64,000 nt of DNA from the NCBI RefSeq assembly GCF_002259585.1, contig NZ_MWWS01000008.1:1-64000 (forward strand), in the 5' to 3' direction. Below, one piece after another: positions 9,095 through 17,927 of the stretch; position 1 is the stretch's first letter; the number at the start of each line of letters is the position of its first letter. The stretch is from Bombiscardovia coagulans (GTDB lineage: Bacteria > Actinomycetota > Actinomycetes > Actinomycetales > Bifidobacteriaceae). The position numbers were made by a program, and so were the translations under genes. The notes under the pieces are model-generated. The model was not told the DNA's origin, ran no database searches, and saw only the letters and a list, made by a program, of their open reading frames with translations.

Positions 9095-9497
9095 TCATAA
9101 CAAGTTCAGATGGTGTTACAGCAGACTTTCAAAGCAGAGCCTCAGAGCAACGAAAAACTAAATCTTTCTTATAAACTGCAAATACGCCCTCAATAATGAA
9201 CCTGTGACATTAATAGCATTAACAACACCCTGGCAAAAGTTCGAATACGGATATGCAATCTGTCATACTAGAACTAGAAGGTGCAGTCGGTTATGCCAAA
9301 CTCATCGCACTTTCTAGGATTCTGACAGTTACATACTGTTCTGAACCAAACATTGAAAGCGCCATGGTAGTTGACGTCACAGGGGAGAACTATTCGATTG
9401 ACTATGCAGAACGCGTTTTACTATGAACCGCGTTACCGTGTTAGACTCACCGATACCCCTTGTAAGCAGCGACGCTCATGCACATAGGAAGAGGACA

Positions 9498-10457
9498 ATG
9501 ACAAAAAAACTGATTCTCGATCTCGACACTGGCATAGATGATACCTTAGCTATTGCTTATGCTTTGGGCAGTTCAGAGGTTGAACTTATCGGCATCACCG
9601 GCACGTACGGCAATGTCCTTCTTGAACAAGGCATTCGCAACAGTCTGGCCGTCACCGATTTATTAGGACACCCAGAAGTCAAGGTTTACCAAGGACTCCC
9701 CCACGCAAGTACCACCGACTCTTTCAATGTCAAACCCATCTCAGCCTTCATCCACGGCGAGAACGGGATAGGGAATGTGGATATCCCAGATTCTCAACGT
9801 ATGCCTGAAACCGAATCTGCGATCGATTTCATTATCGATGCAGCTAAAACGTTCGGACAGGATCTCCTGTACGTACCAACTGGCCCCCTGACCAATATTG
9901 CTGCAGCCCTTAAGAAAGCCCCCGAAATCAAAGATCACATGGGCAACATTGTTCTTATGGGCGGCGCATTGACAGTGTGCGGCAACGTTTCTACCTGGTC
10001 TGAAGCTAACATCTCCCAAGACCCAGACGCTGCTGACCTGCTGTTCCGCTCTGGAGCAGATGCAACCATGATTGGTCTAGATGTAACCTTGCAGACCCTT
10101 CTGACCTACCAAGAGACCAAACAATGGCGCGATCTAGGCACAAAGGCTGGCAACTTCTTAGCAGATGTGACCGATTACTATATCAAAGCTTACGAAACCA
10201 CCTCTCCACACTTAGGCGGATGCGGACTGCATGACCCTCTAGCCGTAGGTGTAGCTGTGGACCCAACCCTTGTAACGACCCTACCTATCAACATGCAAGT
10301 TGATGTAGAAGGTCCAACACGTGGTCGCACCATCGGCGATAACACCAGACTCAACGATCCCAACAAGACCATGCAAGTAGCGGTGCAGGTGGATGCTAAC
10401 CGCTTCCTTAAGGAGTTCATGTTCCGAATCGGAGGATTGGCAGCACAACAGGTCTGA
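9498..10457 (+). CDS. Inosine-uridine-type nucleoside hydrolase
   Basis: 319 residues from the ATG at 9498, which has AGGAAG 6 bases upstream; the frame stays open 75 bases further upstream but without a ribosome site or conserved sequence. The hallmark calcium-binding cluster is LILDLDTGIDDTLAIAYAL at the N-terminus, followed by GITGTYGNV, PTGPLTNIAAAL, VLMGGAL, the asparagine-rich SEANISQDPDAA and the late LHDPLAV. It hydrolyses the N-glycosidic bond of nucleosides to base and ribose. The MFS gene that follows probably brings in its substrate or removes a product. Confidence 0.92.
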   Translation: MTKKLILDLDTGIDDTLAIAYALGSSEVELIGITGTYGNVLLEQGIRNSLAVTDLLGHPEVKVYQGLPHASTTDSFNVKPISAFIHGENGIGNVDIPDSQRMPETESAIDFIIDAAKTFGQDLLYVPTGPLTNIAAALKKAPEIKDHMGNIVLMGGALTVCGNVSTWSEANISQDPDAADLLFRSGADATMIGLDVTLQTLLTYQETKQWRDLGTKAGNFLADVTDYYIKAYETTSPHLGGCGLHDPLAVGVAVDPTLVTTLPINMQVDVEGPTRGRTIGDNTRLNDPNKTMQVAVQVDANRFLKEFMFRIGGLAAQQV

Positions 10458-10575
10458 CCAACGAAAGTTCTCAAGAATTACCGCATCCGAACGTTCACAG
10501 AACTGCATTCCTCCCCATCAACCCTCAGCAAATCCCAAGCCATGTGATTTTGTAAACAAACCACTAAGGAACATC

Positions 10576-11988
10576 ATGACCGAATCAACGACCCAAGCAG
10601 CAATTGATCCCTTTGAAGACCCTGAGACCAGAAACAAGATGGCTATCCGGGCTCTCATCTTCTTACTCATCACCTTCATCCTGGGCACCCTGTGCATACA
10701 AGGTTTTAACCTAGTCTTCCAACAGGTCGGCAAGGATGTGGGAGCCGTCCAACAAGCTTCTCTTATTACTGCACTACCGAGTATCGTTCTCGGCATTGTC
10801 TGCTTCATTTACGGTTCATTAGGCGACTTTGTCTCCTTGAAAAAGCTCGTCGTTATGGGCCTAACCGTCCTCTTCATCGGTTCTATCTTCGGGTTCGTAG
10901 CTAACTTCTTTTTCACTGCAAACCTCTGGACAGTTATCATCGCACGAGTCCTACAAACAGCCGGCGAACAGGTAGCTGGTTCAGCATACCTAGTCATTAC
11001 CACCAAATACTTGAAGCCTTCACTCAAAGTTATTTTCTTCGGCATTTTCACCGCTGGCTACCAGGTCTCAGCTGCTATCGGCGTGTTTGCAGCTGGCTTA
11101 CTAGGTTCCATTTCTTGGCAGTACCTCTTCCTCATTCCAGCAGTTACCATCTTCTTTATACCTGTGTTACTGCGCTGCTTGCCAGATAACAGTGGCAACG
11201 GAGAAAAAGTCGATTGGGTAGGATTCACGATTTTCGGTGCAGCAACCATGTTCCTAACCCTCTTCTTCTCATACTCAAATTGGTGGCTGTGTATTGTGGC
11301 TATCGCCATGTATGCGATGTTCGGCGTTTATATTTCCAAAGCAAAGAACCCCTTTGTCACTCCTGCGTTTTTCAAAAATACTCGTTGGATTATGGCTATT
11401 AGTTTGATTTTGATCTTCTACTTCACGAATTACTGCATGTCACCCATCTTCAACGCCATCTGCCGCGATGTGTTTGGCATCACCAGTTCAGCAACTGTTT
11501 CTATGCACATCGTCTGGGCTTTCCTCGTGGCAGCAGTCTTCGGCACAAGTTCGGGAGCCATCGTCGATAAGATTGGTCGTCAGACGACTATGATTATCGC
11601 TGCCTGTCTCATGATTGCTGGATTTGCAGGATGTGCATTCATCATCTCCTCCGGCATCATTCCACTCACGCTCATGGCTTGCGTTTTCTATGCTGGAGCA
11701 GGACTTATGTACTCTCCGGTAGTCTCGACAGTTCTAGGCACCCTCCCCAACGAACAATCTGGCCGTGGCGTCGGTATGAACGACCTCGTTATGAGTGTGA
11801 CTGCCTCAATTGGTATCTCCATTTTTGGTGGACTCATGTCCAGCGATTCACTAGCTGGAGGCAGCCTGACAGGTGCGGTTGGCAGGCAGGCAGTTTATAG
11901 CAACCTCCTGCTCATCGCCGCCGGTGTTGCACTCTTGGGATTGGTGGTATTCCTCGTCTTCCACAAGAAGATTTACGCAGAAAAATAG
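10576..11988 (+). CDS. MFS transporter, 12-14 membrane segments
   Basis: 470 residues from the ATG at 10576, preceded by AAGGA; an upstream open frame of 61 codons is not supported. A cytoplasmic start (TESTTQAAIDPFEDPETRNK) leads into repeated membrane segments, including GDFVSLKKLVVMGLTVLFIGS (an MFS loop 2-3 motif), RVLQTAGEQVAGSAYLV (motif-C-like region of drug/H+ antiporters) and GAIVDKIGRQTTMIIAA. Overall it most resembles DHA-type proton antiporters. It lies 118 bases after the nucleoside hydrolase and ends before a strong terminator, so the two form one unit. Substrate is unknown; nucleoside or base is inferred from context. Confidence 0.85.
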   Translation: MTESTTQAAIDPFEDPETRNKMAIRALIFLLITFILGTLCIQGFNLVFQQVGKDVGAVQQASLITALPSIVLGIVCFIYGSLGDFVSLKKLVVMGLTVLFIGSIFGFVANFFFTANLWTVIIARVLQTAGEQVAGSAYLVITTKYLKPSLKVIFFGIFTAGYQVSAAIGVFAAGLLGSISWQYLFLIPAVTIFFIPVLLRCLPDNSGNGEKVDWVGFTIFGAATMFLTLFFSYSNWWLCIVAIAMYAMFGVYISKAKNPFVTPAFFKNTRWIMAISLILIFYFTNYCMSPIFNAICRDVFGITSSATVSMHIVWAFLVAAVFGTSSGAIVDKIGRQTTMIIAACLMIAGFAGCAFIISSGIIPLTLMACVFYAGAGLMYSPVVSTVLGTLPNEQSGRGVGMNDLVMSVTASIGISIFGGLMSSDSLAGGSLTGAVGRQAVYSNLLLIAAGVALLGLVVFLVFHKKIYAEK

Positions 11989-12003
11989 TATGTTTTGACA
12001 AGC

Positions 12004-12037
12004 GGGTGCACCACTGTTGAGAGGTGCACCCTTTCTT
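12004..12037 (+). terminator. Rho-independent terminator after the nucleoside hydrolase/MFS unit
   Basis: A perfect 9-bp stem, GGGTGCACC (12004-12012) with GGTGCACCC (12023-12031), then TTTCTT. It starts 15 bases after the MFS stop and just before the convergent flavoprotein gene. Confidence 0.9.
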
Positions 12038-12047
12038 ATGCTGGCAA

Positions 12048-13223
12048 CTATCTCCTAGTACAAGCGATCTGCTGGGCCAGCAAGGGATTCCACATGGCAC
12101 CGGTGGCACTCATCACTGCATCCGCTCCCAACTGCCGGTAGGCGCGATAATGATCCGGGTGCATCACGCCTCCAACACCAATAATCCGAAAATCAAGACC
12201 CATGCGCTGCCGGATAGCATTGAGACGGGCAACCATATCTAGACCGGTATCTCTGATGCAATCGCCACACACACCGCTACGCTCTCTTCCTTTGCCTGGC
12301 AGAGCCTGCTGCCCCTTGGCATCAATGAGGCGTGCTGAAATAGTGTTAATAGTGGAAAATCCCTGAACTCGACCTAAAGCTGCCGTTTCCTCTACCATAG
12401 TCTCCAAATCACGGTCCGAAGAAATATACGCCAGTTTAATGATCAACGGCCGATCACCAATCTCACTTTTCACTTGCTCTGTAATGCACCCAACCAACTT
12501 CGGGTTATGGCAAAGAAGACGTCCGTGACCTTCGTTCGGACAACTAGTGTTCATTTCCATGAGCTGGGCACCAGTCTCACATACGAGCTTGGCTGTGCTC
12601 ACATGGTCTTGAATGTATGCATCCTGACTCATACCCTCACTTCGTGAGCCCTGAAAACTTGGAATGAGCAGCTGTCCGGGACCTGCCGATGCTATCGCTT
12701 CTTCCATATCCGGCTGCCAAGTATCTGGGTCTCGGGAAGGTACGCCAAAAGAATTAGAGATAGAAATCGGGTAGTCGTATTGTTCGTCTGCCAGGAGACC
12801 ATCCTCCAATTCAGGACTGCCAGGCCTAATAGAGCCATCTGACGACTTGGTGTGGACAGATAAGACATTAGGAAAGGGATTGCAGGGCCACGAGCGAGAT
12901 CGGACAGTCTTGTACACTGCCAAGTCGAACCCCATACGAAAAGCAGCATTTACATACCGAGCATTGAGCAAGGGACCGGCAGGAATGCCAAAAGGGAGAT
13001 TAACAGGGAAGCCCAAAAATCTTTGGCCGGGAGCAGGAGCATTGGTTTCCACTGCCACACGGGTTTTCAACGCTTGACCGAAACGACCGAAGGGTCCACG
13101 AGCATAGTTGTCCTCGTAAGAAAGATGCACATTATAAAAGGGTTCACCATCAGCAATTGGCTTAGCATCTCCTGCAAACAGTGAATCGTAGTGAGCACCA
13201 GTTGTCTCGTTTGGGTTAACCAT
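12048..13223 (-). CDS. Dihydroorotate dehydrogenase-like flavoprotein
   Basis: 391 residues from the ATG at 13223 (AAAGGGG upstream; a GTG 21 bases earlier is less likely). A TIM-barrel FMN oxidoreductase: GFPVNLPFGIPAGPLLNA near residue 65, ISNSFGVPSRDP, LIPSFQG, LMEMNTSCPNEGHG, PLIIKLAYI, GFSTINTISARL, and the phosphate-binding end RIIGVGGVMHPDHYRAYRQLGADAVMSATGAMWNP. These fit the DHOD/DPYD superfamily. The active-site region NTSCPNE has a Cys, recalling class 1 enzymes. Sequence between the motifs is atypical for PyrD, and no pyrimidine genes are adjacent, so the substrate stays open. Confidence 0.8.
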   Translation of the reverse strand: MVNPNETTGAHYDSLFAGDAKPIADGEPFYNVHLSYEDNYARGPFGRFGQALKTRVAVETNAPAPGQRFLGFPVNLPFGIPAGPLLNARYVNAAFRMGFDLAVYKTVRSRSWPCNPFPNVLSVHTKSSDGSIRPGSPELEDGLLADEQYDYPISISNSFGVPSRDPDTWQPDMEEAIASAGPGQLLIPSFQGSRSEGMSQDAYIQDHVSTAKLVCETGAQLMEMNTSCPNEGHGRLLCHNPKLVGCITEQVKSEIGDRPLIIKLAYISSDRDLETMVEETAALGRVQGFSTINTISARLIDAKGQQALPGKGRERSGVCGDCIRDTGLDMVARLNAIRQRMGLDFRIIGVGGVMHPDHYRAYRQLGADAVMSATGAMWNPLLAQQIACTRR

Positions 13224-13601
13224 TATGCCCCTTTCATCATCCACCTATGATACCCAAACTAATGCCTCACAATTACCTCAATCATTATCAATACACCCCA
13301 CCTCACGAGTCGGACCACAGCACTTATGTCTGTATTTCATTCTCACCTGGGATTTCGGAAAGCAGCATGACAGTGTCCCTGCATTTTATACAAACCAGAC
13401 TATACAGCCTCAAAACGAATACTCTACAACCTTTAGACCTTGCAAAAACTTCTCGTTTGTACCAGCAAAACCCATATCAATACTGATGAAAAACCTCAAC
13501 TATTTTTCTTGAGAAAAGCCATATTCAAAATGTAGTCCATTGATTCCAGATAAGAGAGAACGTCCTAACAGCTCATTATTTTGCAGTTAGTCACAAGCTC
13601 A
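13224..13601 (-). other. Intergenic region without a supported gene
   Basis: About 380 bases between the flavoprotein start and the end of the FtsX-like gene. It should carry the flavoprotein promoter. I see no convincing hairpin terminator, and the overlapping plus-strand frames lack ribosome sites and family resemblance. Confidence 0.5.
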
Positions 13602-14741
13602 TCACCTACGCTCTTTAAAGTATCTAAACAGGTGGTCAGCTTTAATGGAAACTAAAGCCATAACTATACCAACTTGAGAAAGCACAAGAGCAGCCAGCAG
13701 GGCTGGCAGCTCGACAGAACATAGCTGCATAGCATCACTCTGGTTTCTTACTGTTCTTACCATCAGGAACAACGCAGCTGAGCTGAACAATACAGCCGGT
13801 AAACTCCAAGATAATGCTTCAAGAGCATTAATCGCCCATAAGTTACTTCTGCTGATACCACAGTGGAGATCGTCTGCGATTTCAATGCGCCGAATTCTCA
13901 CCGATATGAACCCGATCAGTAAGGCAGCAAATGGCAGAACAATGGTTATATATTTGCTAGCTCGTTTCTGGTATTGCTCCCACCCATTAAACGTTCTGCC
14001 CAAGGAGTTATTGATTTGCTTGATTTGTAGCGGGTTCAATGTTCCCGGAGTGCTGATTGCGGTGGCAGTCAAGAGTTCAGAAGCTTTGGCATTGCTGGGA
14101 ACGATAGTAGCCCAACATTCATCAAAAGGTTCCTGACTGGCCGATGGATTCAGGATAGCGTATGCGATGCGCTGATCGCGACCATCTTGCTGCCAAGAGA
14201 AAACCGCTGCTATAGACATGGGGCCATGGTCAGTTTCAAGAGTGTCGCCCGGTCTCACATGTAGCGTTTGAGCTAGCTGACTAGAAATCCATACACCAGT
14301 CTTTGACTCAACCGAAGCAGTCAACTGTAGGACAGACGCTAGGCTAGGGGTTACATTGAAACTATCCAGAGGTGATGATGGCATCGCGGTCAATATAATA
14401 GACGGTCCCGTTTGAAGAGCCCCTGAAGCGCTGATTGGTCCCTTACCCACTGGGATCTTTGACTGCGATGTACTAGTTTGTTTGTGGGCACCACTTATTG
14501 TTGTGCGACTCAGCGACATGCAGCTTGTTGGATTGATTTTCCCTTCAGATTGAACAAGATTGATGGCAGCACCTGAGGTGACCCAGGTTTTGGCTTGGCT
14601 CTGCAAGGCGAAGATTGTGCTCAGGTCTAAACCAAGCGTACCTATTGCAACAAACAAGAACGTTAGCAACCAGAGTATAGTGCGGTTAGTTCCACTGGAG
14701 ATGTCTCGCCAGGCTTCAGAGAGAATACTATCAACTTTCAT
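13602..14741 (-). CDS. FtsX/MacB-like ABC transporter permease
   Basis: A 379-residue membrane protein with the four-helix MacB topology: one helix at residues about 23-43 (ILWLLTFLFVAIGTLGLDL), an extracytoplasmic region of about 215 residues, then three C-terminal helices from about residue 275 onward (ITIVLPFAALLIGFISV, WSLPAVLFSSAALFLMV, ALLAALVLSQVGIVMAL). It is the last gene of the five-gene envelope operon and pairs with the ATPase just upstream. MacB-type machines do not move solutes through their own helices but pull on an outer partner, here probably the adaptor protein. Cargo is unknown. Confidence 0.85.
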   Translation of the reverse strand: MKVDSILSEAWRDISSGTNRTILWLLTFLFVAIGTLGLDLSTIFALQSQAKTWVTSGAAINLVQSEGKINPTSCMSLSRTTISGAHKQTSTSQSKIPVGKGPISASGALQTGPSIILTAMPSSPLDSFNVTPSLASVLQLTASVESKTGVWISSQLAQTLHVRPGDTLETDHGPMSIAAVFSWQQDGRDQRIAYAILNPSASQEPFDECWATIVPSNAKASELLTATAISTPGTLNPLQIKQINNSLGRTFNGWEQYQKRASKYITIVLPFAALLIGFISVRIRRIEIADDLHCGISRSNLWAINALEALSWSLPAVLFSSAALFLMVRTVRNQSDAMQLCSVELPALLAALVLSQVGIVMALVSIKADHLFRYFKERR

Positions 14742-14769
14742 GTTGCCGGTTTCCTGTTCTCAAATAGGG

Positions 14770-15501
14770 CTATTGCTTTTCCGTATTGCGATGCCGAGCG
14801 AGATCAATGACGCGCGTGCAGGCAGATCTAGTGTTGGGATCGTGTGTAGCAACAGCTACGATACAATCGGCCTGAGCTATGCCAGCGAGCGTGCGATCCA
14901 CGTCAGCAGCAGTCAACTGGTCCAGTTGTGCAGTAGGTTCGTCCACAAGCAACAAGTCTGGCCGGCTTGCCACCGCTCGTGCTAGCATGAGACGCTGTGC
15001 TTCTCCTCCAGAAAGTTCTTTGAAGTCCCGCGCACAGACATCAATCAAATGAAAGTCTTCCATAATAGCCAATGCCTGACTTTCGGCTTGCACCCGATTC
15101 ATACCTTGACCCAGCAGTGGTTGAGTTACATGATCAATAGCGGTTCGTCGAGGCATACCGTGAGGATTCTGAAAAACCCAACATATCCGGTTGATGCCAA
15201 ATCGTTGGACTGAACCAGAAGTAGGATCCTCAAAACCAGCTATCAGAGATAGTAAAGTTGATTTTCCCGAGCCTGAAGGACCACAAATACCAACGATTTC
15301 ACCGGGCTCCAGTCGGAAGCTCAAATCGTGAAAGAGCCAAGGTCCTTCATGAAAACGATGCCCCAAACCTACTGCCAACACTTGTCGTTCTGGTTTGTCT
15401 CTTTTGGCCTCCAAATACTCGTCCCATACGTGTTTTTCCTTTGATAACTTATCTCCCAGGCTTTCCTTTACAATTACAGGGTTTACATCAATCTTATTCA
15501 T
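14770..15501 (-). CDS. ABC transporter ATP-binding protein (MacB/LolD type)
   Basis: 243 residues from the ATG at 15501; an in-frame TTG at 15537 would overlap the upstream gene. An unusual N-terminal extension of about 40 charged residues precedes the nucleotide domain. Walker A is GPSGSGKST (residues 74-82), Q-loop VFQNPHG, signature LSGGEAQRLML, Walker B LLLVDEP and the switch histidine in VATHDP. It drives the FtsX-like permease encoded 28 bases downstream. Confidence 0.93.
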   Translation of the reverse strand: MNKIDVNPVIVKESLGDKLSKEKHVWDEYLEAKRDKPERQVLAVGLGHRFHEGPWLFHDLSFRLEPGEIVGICGPSGSGKSTLLSLIAGFEDPTSGSVQRFGINRICWVFQNPHGMPRRTAIDHVTQPLLGQGMNRVQAESQALAIMEDFHLIDVCARDFKELSGGEAQRLMLARAVASRPDLLLVDEPTAQLDQLTAADVDRTLAGIAQADCIVAVATHDPNTRSACTRVIDLARHRNTEKQ

Positions 15502-15524
15502 AACCCTTTCTTTCTTCTGTGTCT

Positions 15525-16562
15525 TTATGCAGGGCAAGAAATTCCGCCGAGAGCCTGCCCTAAGTAAACCTGATCAATCTTGGTACGAACTCGCTGAGCT
15601 TGGATTAGGGTGGACCCTAGTGAGGATCCAACAATCACGACGGGAGTGGCTTTTGCACCATCAGTGGATACACAAGCTTTATTTCCCTTTTGGGAAAATA
15701 TGGCTGCTGGAGGAACCTTGATAGCTTCTATGGGTTGAGCCAAAGCCAGAGTTGCTTTGGGTTTCTTCGCAGGATCAGCCTTCCATATCCGGTATGCCTC
15801 ACTTTCCTCAATAGCTTTGAGAAAAACCAAGTCGTTGATATGTCCATCTAGCACAGGCAAGACTATCTTCTGATCGAAAACACTGAAGACCCTGTCACCT
15901 TCACGTAGATCAGCAAGGACTTGATAGGTCAGTCCAGTCAGACGTCCACCGGTTTTCATAACCTCATCACCCTCATTTAATGTCGTATTCAATCCAACTA
16001 AGCATTGGGTCGGAGTGACAGTAGTGGTCGGCATCCATATAGTGTCACCAGGTTTAATGCTGCCATCGGAATCCACTGCTGCTGAAGCCCGCATAAGTGC
16101 TTTTACCCCACGAATAGTGATAGGGCCATAAATACCGTTGCCTTCTGCTGGATATCCCAGACGTCGCAGTTCCTGCTGGAGTGCCAATACGTCTGGCCCT
16201 CTCTCTCCGCCTTTCAATTCTCGATAGATGGGGGTATCGGTATGTAACGCAATTAGCGGACGACTGTCCACGGACAGGACCTTAGTGCCCGAAGTTATTG
16301 CCGCTCCTGGTTTGCAGAGAGTTTCGGTAACTGTTCCGCCAGTGCGAGCAGTCAAATTCTCTGCCGGGCTTGTCACCGGTGTAACTTCCAACGTGCGTTC
16401 GTCATAGAATTTCTGAATACTGGTAGGCGTTCGGCTAGGCGAATGGGACTCTTCCAAACCTTGAGGTGTGGGAGTCGGCATCAGGAAGGCGGTTGCACAT
16501 ACACCGACAGCTAAGGCAGTACATGCTGTTAATACCAGAGGTGTAAGAATTCTGGTTGCCAT
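15525..16562 (-). CDS. Exported adaptor protein with peptidoglycan-binding domain
   Basis: 345 residues with an N-terminal signal/anchor helix (LTPLVLTACTALAVGVCATAFLM). Residues about 60-100 look like a split lipoyl/barrel-hybrid domain of HlyD/RND-type periplasmic adaptors (GGTVTETLCKPGAAITSGTKVLSVDSRPL). A PG_binding_1 domain follows at about 118-160 (GGERGPDVLALQQELRRLGY...YGPITIRGVKALM). The second half of the adaptor fold comes after it. This arrangement is known in actinobacterial ABC systems with MacB-like permeases. It probably links the membrane transporter to the cell wall. It overlaps none of its neighbours and has the ATPase gene 23 bases downstream. Confidence 0.82.
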   Translation of the reverse strand: MATRILTPLVLTACTALAVGVCATAFLMPTPTPQGLEESHSPSRTPTSIQKFYDERTLEVTPVTSPAENLTARTGGTVTETLCKPGAAITSGTKVLSVDSRPLIALHTDTPIYRELKGGERGPDVLALQQELRRLGYPAEGNGIYGPITIRGVKALMRASAAVDSDGSIKPGDTIWMPTTTVTPTQCLVGLNTTLNEGDEVMKTGGRLTGLTYQVLADLREGDRVFSVFDQKIVLPVLDGHINDLVFLKAIEESEAYRIWKADPAKKPKATLALAQPIEAIKVPPAAIFSQKGNKACVSTDGAKATPVVIVGSSLGSTLIQAQRVRTKIDQVYLGQALGGISCPA

Positions 16563-16591
16563 GATGTGTCCTCCTTTTCATAGATACTATT

Positions 16592-17275
16592 TCATTCAGC
16601 TTGATAAGCTATGCCGGATCCAAAAAGACAAGCTTGGATGGTTGGATCTTTTGGATTGAAGTGAAGTTTGGGCTCAATGTCTTTTGAATCACTATTATCT
16701 AAGGCATCTTTGAGCTTTTTCCCAGTCAAAGTGGCGTCACTCATACCTGCCTTGCGTATACAGGATGCGGCAGCTTCATGGGGATCAGACAGCAGGTCCG
16801 GGTTACTTTGCTGAATACTGTAAAGGCTTTCTATGACCTTGCTAACTCCTTGGGAACAATCGCTCATGTCTTTCATAAAACGATCAGTATCCTTACCTGG
16901 TTCAGGCAGGGGCGAGATATCCCGCGACTGATACAGTCCGTTTGGAAGTTTTGTCCATGTTTGTTTCCATCCAGCCTGCCCCATACATTCGTTTTGACGG
17001 TTATGAGCGGTCTCATAGTCCTCGGCGCTAATAGTGCCATTAACCTTGGCACGTTCAAGTACTTCTCGCTCGAAAGCGCTGAGCTTGTCCGAAGCAAGTT
17101 CCTCATCAAAGAGAGCTTTGAGACTTGAGGCCATTTTGGCCTGACTATCTACAGCGACTTCTTCCTTACGCTGCCAGGGAGCAGAGCATCCAGTTGCGGA
17201 TACCATGAGCAGAATGCAGACAAAGGCCGTTAAGACAACTTTTACCATGGATATGTTCACTAATTTTTGTTCCAT
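16592..17275 (-). CDS. Putative lipoprotein of the envelope ABC operon
   Basis: 227 residues from the ATG at 17275, which has GAGGTGA upstream; the longer open frame has no support. The N-terminus is a lipoprotein signal (VVLTAFVCILLMVSATGC, lipobox SATGC). The mature part is largely helical and charged, with Cys residues in NECMGQAGW, DCSQG, SCIRKAG and QACLFG, spaced as if forming disulfides. I recognise no named family. As gene two of an operon with an adaptor, ATPase and permease, it is likely an extracytoplasmic partner or ligand-binding protein. Confidence 0.75.
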   Translation of the reverse strand: MEQKLVNISMVKVVLTAFVCILLMVSATGCSAPWQRKEEVAVDSQAKMASSLKALFDEELASDKLSAFEREVLERAKVNGTISAEDYETAHNRQNECMGQAGWKQTWTKLPNGLYQSRDISPLPEPGKDTDRFMKDMSDCSQGVSKVIESLYSIQQSNPDLLSDPHEAAASCIRKAGMSDATLTGKKLKDALDNSDSKDIEPKLHFNPKDPTIQACLFGSGIAYQAE

Positions 17276-17303
17276 AATAATCACCTCAAGTGCAGGATTA
17301 GGC

Positions 17304-17720
17304 TTATTTCGTGTTGTAGTCAGGATCGCGATAACCGGGAACTTCAACTTTGCAAGATGCTTGAGCCTCGTTGTAATCAGTATTGTCTGATGAGATTCCC
17401 ACACTTCCTTGTTCTTCGGTGAACTCATAAACAATCTGACCGTCTGGTCCGATGCTCGCAGGTATGCCTTTTGATTTCAGGCAATCCCGGTAGCGTTCCA
17501 CATCTTTACGATTAGATGGGTTCTTGTTCTCGGGCACACTCTCCTGTCCACTATCCTTGGTGTCTGGCACATACGCTGAATGATCAGAATCAGCTTTTGC
17601 GTTCATATCCTGTGTCTTATTTCCAGACGTTCCGCATGCTGACAGTGCCATTGTGATGACAACAACCACTGTCAAACTCAGCAAGACTCCAGTCACGCCC
17701 CTAGACGATTGTATTTTCAT
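17304..17720 (-). CDS. Small putative lipoprotein, first gene of the envelope operon
   Basis: 138 residues with a lipoprotein signal ending LSACG (Cys29) and AAAGGGG before the ATG. After a low-complexity linker rich in Asp, Ser and Asn comes a short folded part with two cysteines (RYRDCLKSKGIPASIGPDGQIVYEF...ASCKVEVPGYRDPDY). The YxDCLKxxG pattern and second cysteine resemble small actinobacterial lipoproteins next to ABC/FtsX systems. It leads the operon reading toward 13.6 kb. Confidence 0.75.
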   Translation of the reverse strand: MKIQSSRGVTGVLLSLTVVVVITMALSACGTSGNKTQDMNAKADSDHSAYVPDTKDSGQESVPENKNPSNRKDVERYRDCLKSKGIPASIGPDGQIVYEFTEEQGSVGISSDNTDYNEAQASCKVEVPGYRDPDYNTK

Positions 17721-17816
17721 ATTCGCCCCTTTTTTGCTTTTGTGGAAAACTCAGCGCCAGCGAGTTCCGCGAACCAGATAACACACAGCACCAGTTACTA
17801 GTAAAACCGGTACTGA

Positions 17817-17856
17817 GTGAGCGTTAAGTGAACATCTCCCTCACCTAACGCTCACC
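17817..17856. promoter_or_regulatory. Divergent operator with 11-bp-spaced direct repeats
   Basis: Two halves form an inverted repeat: GTGAGCGTTA (17817-17826) with TAACGCTCAC (17846-17855), plus GTGA/TCAC inside. Each half is itself a direct repeat with 11-base period: GTGA at 17817 and 17828; CTCACC at 17840 and 17851. One helical turn between half-sites is how OmpR/PhoB-family regulators bind. The site lies between the envelope operon and the OmpR-type regulator gene, so control of both is likely. Confidence 0.6.
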
Positions 17857-17927
17857 TTTATGAGGCACAATGGGATGAGATATTTATTCGATAACAAAGG
17901 TCAACTGCATAACAAAAAGGATTGGCA

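Noticed and set aside
10393-10575. 61-codon upstream extension of the MFS gene
   Set aside because: No ribosome site, overlaps the nucleoside hydrolase gene, and the conserved protein begins at 10576 with AAGGA.
16592-17434. 53-codon upstream extension of the lipoprotein gene
   Set aside because: It would bury the lipoprotein signal in the middle of the protein and overlap the upstream gene.
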